Assembly: GCA_014238855.1 (NCBI GenBank)
Contig: JABAAH010000002.1
Coordinates: 71,312 to 106,835 of the forward strand
Direction: 5' to 3'
Source: Planctomycetota bacterium
Lineage (GTDB): Bacteria; Planctomycetota; Planctomycetia; Pirellulales; UBA1268
Length of the DNA: 35,524 bases
This document shows positions 35,486 to 35,524 of this stretch, one piece after another. The notes under the pieces were generated by a model. That model was not told the DNA's origin and did not search any database. It saw only the letters and a program-made list of their open reading frames with translations. The first letter of the stretch is position 1. The number at the start of each line of letters is the position of its first letter. A program made the translations under genes and the position numbers.

Positions 35486-35524
35486 ATGTTTTCGCCAAGT
35501 CGACGCAATCTCCTTTTGCGTCTC
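35486..35524 (+). CDS. Start of a DUF1501-type protein (partial, cut by window edge)
   Basis: Only 13 codons are visible: M-F-S-P-S-R-R-N-L-L-L-R and an incomplete codon. The twin-arginine with S-R-R-N-L-L-L matches the N-terminal Tat-like start of DUF1501 proteins, which almost always follow DUF1549/DUF1553 genes in Planctomycetota. It begins 11 bp after the previous stop. An ATG at 35475 reads in a different frame and gives no recognisable start, so 35486 is preferred. The call rests on a short stretch and its neighbourhood. Confidence 0.7.
   Translation, partial: MFSPSRRNLLLRL

Overview
The window is a chromosomal segment from a planctomycete (Planctomycetota). Marker features are three sulfatases and the tail of a fourth sulfatase-like gene, a surface protein with the N-terminal LEPR motif, a PSCyt1/DUF1549/DUF1553 protein followed by the start of a DUF1501-type gene, a FecR/LamG anti-sigma-like protein next to an ECF sigma factor, and a small basic protein resembling the planctomycete DUF6800 family. 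A marine Pirellulales-like organism fits best. That is an inference from gene content; the genus cannot be read from the sequence.

Left part (about 0.5-15.9 kb) is a long, almost entirely minus-strand housekeeping run. Read in transcription order it holds pheA (chorismate mutase/prephenate dehydratase), tpiA, secG, yicC, gmk, rpoZ, coaC, coaB, argC, argJ, a small acidic protein, a TPR protein, punA, ileS, purN and a DinB-fold protein. Spacers are short, ileS and purN overlap by a GTGA, and coaB and coaC are two separate genes. The main gap is 604 bp between punA and ileS, rich in inverted repeats. At the extreme left edge is the 3' end of a plus-strand gene, probably the HEAT-like tail of a sulfatase.

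Centre (about 16.3-21.5 kb) is a plus-strand protein quality-control pair, dnaK and clpB, separated by a strong hairpin. It is followed by a tiny convergent basic protein and a tRNA-Ser(UGA) with its own small hairpin.

Right part (about 21.7-35.5 kb) is accessory. It contains a secreted S1 sulfatase, a convergent 1072-aa LEPR/FN3/tyrosinase surface protein, two divergent secreted sulfatases (one with a non-canonical C-A-T-S-R active-site motif), and then a regulatory and surface module: ECF sigma factor, membrane FecR/LamG protein, PSCyt1/DUF1549/DUF1553 protein (ATGA overlap) and the first codons of a DUF1501-type protein. Together these suggest an envelope or extracellular system for sulfated, perhaps phenol-bearing, polymers under dedicated sigma/anti-sigma control. 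The shared function is inferred.

A recurring oddity is short perfect or near-perfect tandem duplications (15, 17, 17 and 27 bp units) sitting in four separate intergenic spacers.
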